Source: CAZAQS01 sp046485135
Lineage (GTDB): Bacteria; Chloroflexota; Anaerolineae; Anaerolineales; UBA4823
NCBI GenBank assembly: GCA_046485135.1
Contig: JAWOHN010000249.1
Coordinates: 1 to 9,918, forward strand
DNA: 9,918 bases
Reading direction: 5' to 3'
Shown here: in pieces, positions 5,691-9,918 of the stretch
How the letters are laid out: the number at the start of each line of letters is the position of its first letter
Position numbering within the stretch: position 1 is the first letter of the stretch
Position numbers and translations under genes: made by a program
Notes under the pieces: model-generated
The model's input: the letters and a program-made list of their open reading frames with translations, nothing else
What the model was told of the DNA's origin: nothing
Databases searched by the model: none

Positions 5691-7034
5691 TCATGAGGAG
5701 GCGCTGGTTGGCTTAGAAAACCAGGCCGTCCAGAGAATAAGACCGACGATAAGGGCATTGAGCGCCTGACCGGCGATCGTCCCGTACACCCCCCATTGAT
5801 AGATCATCCAGATGCCGACCGTAAACATCGCTATCGTTGCGGCAATATTGGCAATGAAGATCGGGCGACTCAAGCGCGCGGCTTTCAAAGCCGTCTGCAG
5901 AGGCCAGTAAGCGAACCACAGGGCGTAAAAAATAGCCATCAAAACCATCCCAGAACTGTAGGGTACGTAGGTCTCCCCATATAAGAGTCGCAGCAGGGGG
6001 ACAGGAAAGAGGATGGCAATGGACAAAAAACCAAAAATGGGGATACCGGCTATCAGGTAAGTTAAGCGGAGGTTATGGATCAGCGCTTTCTTGCCACTGG
6101 CAGCGTAAAGCCGGGCTGCCCGGGGGGTTAGAAAAGTATCGGTAGCGCGCAAGAGCAAATGAATGGGAGCAACCAGATTCTGGAGCGCCCGGTAGGCGCC
6201 TGCAGCGGCGAAGCTGATCATCCCGGCGGTGAGAACGGGGTAAAATTCGATGGAAACCCAGTTCGCAAGTGTGCCTCCCAATATCCAGCGTCCAAAATCC
6301 CAATTTGTCCGCCACGTTTCGATGAGATTGGCGAAATCAACGGTCCAATAGGAACGCGTTTGCCATAAACCAGGAATGAGGGCTGCCAGCGAACCCCAGG
6401 CAATGGCATGCAAGCCGCCAATACCAGTCAATTCCCCGCGAGCCGCCCACCAAACCAATACCCCCAGACGAATTCCATTGGCCAGGGCAGTGTTGACAAC
6501 AGCATTAAAAACGTCACCGCGGGTATACAGCACCCGGCGCAGGTGCTCTTGCAATTGCCAAAAAAGGAAAGTAAACCAAAGTGAATACAGAGCAGGGCCA
6601 GCGGTATCGTTGCCCATACGGGTCAAAATCCAACCGCCAACAGCTACAACGATGGATGAAGACAGCGCAATGAGCAACTGGATGATGCTGGCGCTGGTCA
6701 CGTATCTGCGGAAATGCGGCAAGTCCATGCTGGACCCAAAGGTGTTGATCGGTTGGATAACCAGACCTTCCTGGATGGAACGGACCAGGCGCAAAGATGT
6801 AAAACCAACTCCATAAACGCCCAACTCGGTGGGTGACACCAGGCGGGCCAGGATTACGGTGGCCACGAAATTCGCCAGGCTAATGACGGCCTGATCGATG
6901 GAGGCCAGGTAACCTTCACGAGCTCCGCGACCAGAAAACAGGCGCAAAAGCAAGCGGATGGGGCGCGCCAGGTGAAAGCGGCCGGACCGCTCAGCCAGCT
7001 CTGGCGTTAAGGGCGAGTCGGCATCAGGAGGCAT
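5691..7034 (-). CDS. Wzx-type polysaccharide flippase (MOP superfamily)
   Basis: The 447-residue polytopic membrane protein has about 12 hydrophobic segments from residue 45 onward. The first contains the family pattern SLANFVATVILARLVSPTEL followed by GVYGVGF, typical of the lipid-linked polysaccharide exporter branch (Pfam Polysacc_synt families). It should flip undecaprenyl-linked glycan from the cytoplasmic to the outer leaflet. The first ~43 residues are hydrophilic and basic, probably cytoplasmic. The start at 7034 has only a weak ribosome site (AAAGG about 13 bases away). It lies 17 bases after the stop codon of the LCP gene, so translation is probably coupled to that gene. The gene converges on the sugar transferase gene across the inverted-repeat element. 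The substrate cannot be told from sequence. Confidence 0.9.
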   Translation of the reverse strand: MPPDADSPLTPELAERSGRFHLARPIRLLLRLFSGRGAREGYLASIDQAVISLANFVATVILARLVSPTELGVYGVGFTSLRLVRSIQEGLVIQPINTFGSSMDLPHFRRYVTSASIIQLLIALSSSIVVAVGGWILTRMGNDTAGPALYSLWFTFLFWQLQEHLRRVLYTRGDVFNAVVNTALANGIRLGVLVWWAARGELTGIGGLHAIAWGSLAALIPGLWQTRSYWTVDFANLIETWRTNWDFGRWILGGTLANWVSIEFYPVLTAGMISFAAAGAYRALQNLVAPIHLLLRATDTFLTPRAARLYAASGKKALIHNLRLTYLIAGIPIFGFLSIAILFPVPLLRLLYGETYVPYSSGMVLMAIFYALWFAYWPLQTALKAARLSRPIFIANIAATIAMFTVGIWMIYQWGVYGTIAGQALNALIVGLILWTAWFSKPTSASS

Positions 7035-7051
7035 AGTTGAACAGCAACCTT

Positions 7052-8224
7052 TTATGGGCAGGTTGGTTCATCGGGTTCGGATGGCCACTCGCCAGCCATA
7101 AACATGTCTACGTAGGATTGGATCTCTGCAAAGTCAGCATTAAAGATAAAGGTAGTATCTTTTAATGCCGGACTGAAGACTCTACCGGGCTCCAGGATCT
7201 CTTCCGGCAGGCTGGTAAACAACAGGTTTTCACGCGAGACTTTAGGCAACAAGCAAGCCAGTTGGCTGATCTGCTCCGGGCTGAGATCGGTCAGAACAGA
7301 ATCTTGGAATGAGCCAATAATCTGAGGGATCTTGGTGATCACTGCAGGGCTGGTCAACTTTTCTCGGAGAGCACAGATAACCATGTTCTGGTTATCCATG
7401 CGGGTAAAATCATTATATCTCTTGCGGATGCGAGCAAAGCGCAGGGCCTCGCTGCCGGTGAAGTGGTGCTGCCCGGCAGTAAAGTAACCCATGTCTTCGG
7501 TCTTATCATCAATGGGGGTGCCGTCCACATCTGTAGGCAGGTAAATGTCGAGACCACCCACAGCGTCAACGATCTTAACAAAGGTAGACATATTTACAGC
7601 GCCATAGTGATCAACGCGCAGACCGAAATTCAAGTCAAGTGTACGGGCAAGCAAGCCCGGCCCACCGCCAGGACCATCGTAATAGCCCATGCCCGGACCA
7701 CCATACAAGTAGGCCTGGTTCAATTTGCCGTGGGTAATATTATAAAAATGGCTGATACCAGGGATCTCCACCCACAGGTCTCTTGGCATCGCCAGGACGG
7801 TAATTTTGGGGGTGACAAAATCCACCCGGACAATGCGGATCACGTCTCCCAAACCGTAAAGGTAAGTGTTCTCGCGGTTATCGGCGCCAACTGCAAGGAT
7901 CGTGGTAAGCGCCGGTCCGCCACATAGAGGGGCAGGCGTGGGGGTGGGTATGAGGGTGGGGGTGGGTGAACTGGCTGCGGTAGGCGTAGAAGCGATATCA
8001 GTGCTTTCAATCATCGCCACCAATGTCGGCGTCAGCGGGATTTCGGCCGGTAAAACAACGGTGGAGGTCAAAGTGGGCAAATCCAGCGCCGGCCCGAGCG
8101 GAGCAGTCCAAACCTGTTTTGCTTTCGGATAGAGGATCCATACCGAGATCAAGAATACAAAAACGGCCCCAATGACCAGATACCGGGTTGATTTACGCTG
8201 CGAAGTTGAGCTCGGGCCAGGCAT
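7052..8224 (-). CDS. LytR-CpsA-Psr (LCP) family cell-envelope glycopolymer ligase
   Basis: LCP proteins transfer glycans from undecaprenyl pyrophosphate to peptidoglycan or another acceptor outside the membrane. The 390-residue product has one N-terminal membrane segment (about 14-32), a Pro/Thr linker (62-100) and the LCP domain (about 107-290). Visible family features are Asp115, Asp127, MPRD (146-149), HGKLNQAYLYGG (165-176), RIR (265-267), Asp272, Arg275 and Gln279. Two positions differ from the usual pattern: the Arg of the R-(S/T)-D motif appears as Leu125, and the last Arg of the R..RQQ motif as Asn278. The C-terminal 100 residues are a further soluble region. GGAGA nine bases upstream supports the start at 8224. 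It is the first gene of the operon with the flippase, which supports a glycan-attachment role. Confidence 0.92.
   Translation of the reverse strand: MPGPSSTSQRKSTRYLVIGAVFVFLISVWILYPKAKQVWTAPLGPALDLPTLTSTVVLPAEIPLTPTLVAMIESTDIASTPTAASSPTPTLIPTPTPAPLCGGPALTTILAVGADNRENTYLYGLGDVIRIVRVDFVTPKITVLAMPRDLWVEIPGISHFYNITHGKLNQAYLYGGPGMGYYDGPGGGPGLLARTLDLNFGLRVDHYGAVNMSTFVKIVDAVGGLDIYLPTDVDGTPIDDKTEDMGYFTAGQHHFTGSEALRFARIRKRYNDFTRMDNQNMVICALREKLTSPAVITKIPQIIGSFQDSVLTDLSPEQISQLACLLPKVSRENLLFTSLPEEILEPGRVFSPALKDTTFIFNADFAEIQSYVDMFMAGEWPSEPDEPTCP
7930..7975 (-). repeat. Low-complexity tract encoding the LCP Pro/Thr linker
   Basis: The plus strand is a run of GTGGG/GGTGGGT units, which on the minus strand encode the TPTLIPTPTP part of the linker between the membrane segment and the LCP domain. 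It resembles the linker tracts of the lipoprotein genes. Confidence 0.6.
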
Positions 8225-8292
8225 GTATTAAAGTCTCCGTGACTAAATGGGGATAACGGCTGATTTCTAAGGTAAGAAAGGGGATCAATTTA

Positions 8293-8301
8293 ATTATATC
8301 A
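8293..8301 (-). promoter_or_regulatory. Extended -10 promoter for the LCP-flippase operon
   Basis: The minus strand reads TGATATAAT at 8301-8293, an exact extended -10 (TGnTATAAT). The hexamer 17 bases upstream is GC-rich and unlike TTGACA, as is common for extended -10 promoters. Transcription would start near 8286, giving a leader of about 60 bases before the ATG at 8224. It lies in the 124-base gap after the upstream gene's stop codon. Confidence 0.5.
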
Positions 8302-8348
8302 CCGTGGTTGGGCTTTCCCGGCTCACCGGAGTCCTACCCAAAAGTTGG

Positions 8349-9674
8349 TTACCCTGAACCGGTATTTTTTTTCTTTTCTGTTGACCCAGAGCCAAAATCA
8401 GAAACCAGGTACTCTGCGGCTTGCTCGACTGGCACGTCATCGCCATACACACCGCGCAGATAATTTTGATGGCGGATGATCCACAAGTACAGGTCTGCTT
8501 CGGTCCGCCCAGAGAAAGATTCCAAGATGCCATGTTCCTGAATAAAGCCAGCCAGGGGCAGATAGACATGGTCGTACCAGGAAATCACTGCTTCTGAATA
8601 GGCAACCTCAGCACTACGCTGCTCTCCCAGGTAATAGCGATGCACATCGATATGCTCCAAAAAGATCTTGTACTGCCCCGGGATGCTCGTGCGGACGCAG
8701 GCACCGGGACGGATTTCGCTCAGATGGGTACGCGCCTCAAAGGCAATCCACTCCTGCTCCAATACCAGCTCATCAAACCAACCTGCGTTGCGCATAACTT
8801 TGAGCAGCTTTTTGACCGCGGGTAGCGGGTAATTTTTTACCAATTGGCGGGAACCTTCGGCTTTGGCAAGCTGGTCTGCCGGCTCATCCTGATACACCTC
8901 CCGTAAATACCACTGGTAATCCATAACCCACAGGTACAAGTCTGTTTCGGGAATGCCGGAAAAGGTTTTCAATACGTTATTCTCGCGCAGGGTCGAGATC
9001 ACCGGCTGGTAGACCCGGTCATACCAGGAAGCCACCGCTTCAGGGTAAGGCACGTCTGTTCCACGCTGTTCCCCTAAATACCAACGATGGGTGTCTATAT
9101 GCTCCAAGAGCCGCTGGTACAGTCCGGGCAGGTTGGTATCCAAGACTGCTTCGGGGCGGAGCGACAGCAGCCCAGTTTGCTCAACAAACATTGCGTATTC
9201 CTGCTTGAGGGCCAGATCATCCACAACTGTTTCTGCCGTCAAGGTGACAGGTGTTTCGATTTCAACAACATAGGCGTCGATGAATTCCTGGCCGCGCTCA
9301 CGCGCCACCGATACCCGGTGGTTGCCGTCTTTTACAAAATAAATATCGCCCATCTTGATTAGATCCACTGCCGGGAGATTGACTTGATGGTGATGGGCTT
9401 TATCAATATTAATCCAGCGGTCACGGGTGCGGGTTTGAACGGGAAGAAAAGCCCGGTCAAAATCACGATAGCGGCCTAAGCTGCCGATGATCTTATCAAT
9501 GGAAACCTGCCTCATGCCGAGGTAATGCTGTCCCTTCAGCGGCAAGCGCCCACGCACTTCATCGAATGGGAGCAACTCATTGCTCTTGCCGGTGAGCAGG
9601 GTGGTCACCTTGCGCCAGAATGCTTTCCATCTGGCGCGATCGAAATCATCATGAGCTAATTTATCGATTGCCAT
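8349..9674 (-). CDS. ParB-like N-terminal segment with two tandem copies of a 106-residue domain; function unknown
   Basis: GGAGG six bases upstream supports the ATG at 9674. The soluble 441-residue product has no signal peptide or membrane segment. Residues 110-136 contain VKDGNHRVSVARERG, which fits the G-x-HR motif of the ParB/Srx fold, where it binds nucleotide or DNA-related ligands. Residues 159-264 and 308-413 align over 106 positions without gaps, at about 51% identity by hand count. The most conserved block reads LEHIDxHRxYLGEQR, followed by EAVxSWYDxVY and DLYLW. This block recalls DUF4032 as I remember it; that is not verified. The C-terminal end is a Ser/Lys/Gly tail. It starts 12 bases after the metallophosphoesterase stop codon, so the two are probably one operon. 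A regulatory or nucleotide-linked role is possible but inferred. Confidence 0.85.
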   Translation of the reverse strand: MAIDKLAHDDFDRARWKAFWRKVTTLLTGKSNELLPFDEVRGRLPLKGQHYLGMRQVSIDKIIGSLGRYRDFDRAFLPVQTRTRDRWINIDKAHHHQVNLPAVDLIKMGDIYFVKDGNHRVSVARERGQEFIDAYVVEIETPVTLTAETVVDDLALKQEYAMFVEQTGLLSLRPEAVLDTNLPGLYQRLLEHIDTHRWYLGEQRGTDVPYPEAVASWYDRVYQPVISTLRENNVLKTFSGIPETDLYLWVMDYQWYLREVYQDEPADQLAKAEGSRQLVKNYPLPAVKKLLKVMRNAGWFDELVLEQEWIAFEARTHLSEIRPGACVRTSIPGQYKIFLEHIDVHRYYLGEQRSAEVAYSEAVISWYDHVYLPLAGFIQEHGILESFSGRTEADLYLWIIRHQNYLRGVYGDDVPVEQAAEYLVSDFGSGSTEKKKNTGSG

Positions 9675-9686
9675 TATTAGCCTCCG

Positions 9687-9918
9687 TTACCGCGCACTGG
9701 CTGAAATACGCCGGCGGGACCTGGTCTGGCGTTGCTGGTCCATCTCAATTACTGTTTCGCGGTATCCAAAGGTGTTAATAACTTTGGTTTGCCGGTAGGT
9801 GCTCTGCGTGACTGTGTCTGGATGGTAGATATGGATATGCCCGTGAAAATGATAGGCGGGTTTAAAGACCTTTAGGAACCAGCGAAAGGCATTTATGCCC
9901 TGGTGAGGCAGATCGTCC
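9687..9918 (-). CDS. Metallophosphoesterase, C-terminal end (partial)
   Basis: This frame is open from the right edge to the TAA at 9689-9687, giving 76 residues with no start in the window. It contains AYHFHGHIHIYHP followed by QTKVINTFGYRETVIEM. The GHIH motif preceded by a buried strand is the last metal-ligand motif (GHxH) of calcineurin-like phosphoesterases, and the following VINTFGYR strand is the usual close of the fold. The tail is basic (RSRRR). The catalytic N-terminal motifs are outside the window, so the substrate is unknown. Its stop codon lies five bases before the GGAGG of the next gene, indicating co-transcription and likely translational coupling. Confidence 0.82.
   Translation of the reverse strand, partial: DDLPHQGINAFRWFLKVFKPAYHFHGHIHIYHPDTVTQSTYRQTKVINTFGYRETVIEMDQQRQTRSRRRISASAR

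Noticed and set aside
6376..6816. 146-residue plus-strand frame opposite the flippase gene
   Set aside because: It is an antisense shadow of membrane-protein codons with no homology I can recognise.
8318..8329. CCGG-CTCA-CCGG hairpin after the duplicated-domain gene as a terminator
   Set aside because: The stem is only four to five base pairs and no T-tract follows on the minus strand.

Overview
The window most resembles a member of the Chloroflexota, of the Anaerolineae/Caldilineae type. The reasons are lipoproteins with long Pro/Thr linkers and an NBR1-type Ig domain, an LCP protein of the GLGDVIR...MPRDLWV type, and moderate GC content. This placement rests on recognised protein style only; there is no rRNA or other marker gene. 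All clear genes but one lie on the minus strand. Most have a Shine-Dalgarno match, but it is weak for the flippase and the sugar transferase. There are no tRNA or rRNA genes, no CRISPR array, no transposase and no phage genes.

Layout, left to right. Positions 11-346 (-) hold a short lipoprotein that looks like a truncated relative of the next gene; its C-terminal end lies in an imperfect tandem repeat at the window edge. A perfect 23-bp inverted repeat (559-606) separates it from a 414-residue lipoprotein with an NBR1-type Ig domain and a cysteine-containing C-terminal beta domain (638-1882, -). A strong intrinsic terminator (1928-1970) ends the next transcript, which carries a Gfo/Idh/MocA oxidoreductase (3118-4119, -) followed by a predicted TIM-barrel protein with a C-terminal membrane anchor (2025-3038, -).

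A 0.2-kb divergent intergenic region then leads to the only plus-strand gene, a polyprenyl-phosphate sugar phosphotransferase (4347-5492). It ends against a nested inverted-repeat element of about 124 bp (5491-5614). Convergent to it is a two-gene operon: an LCP-family cell-wall ligase (7052-8224, -) followed after 17 bp by a Wzx-type flippase (5691-7034, -). An extended -10 box lies upstream of the LCP gene. At the right edge, the C-terminal end of a metallophosphoesterase (9687 to beyond 9918, -) is followed after 12 bp by a 441-residue protein (8349-9674, -). That protein joins a ParB-like N-terminal segment to two tandem, gap-free copies of a 106-residue domain.

The middle of the window reads as a surface-polysaccharide module. 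The sugar transferase would load the first sugar phosphate onto undecaprenyl phosphate, the flippase would move the lipid-linked glycan across the membrane, and the LCP protein would transfer it to the wall or another acceptor. The oxidoreductase could modify sugars, and the lipoproteins would sit on the outer face of the membrane. No glycosyltransferases or polymerase are in the window, so any chain-building genes must be elsewhere. The least explained item is the duplicated-domain gene coupled to the metallophosphoesterase. I see no clear evidence of a new defence or mobile system.
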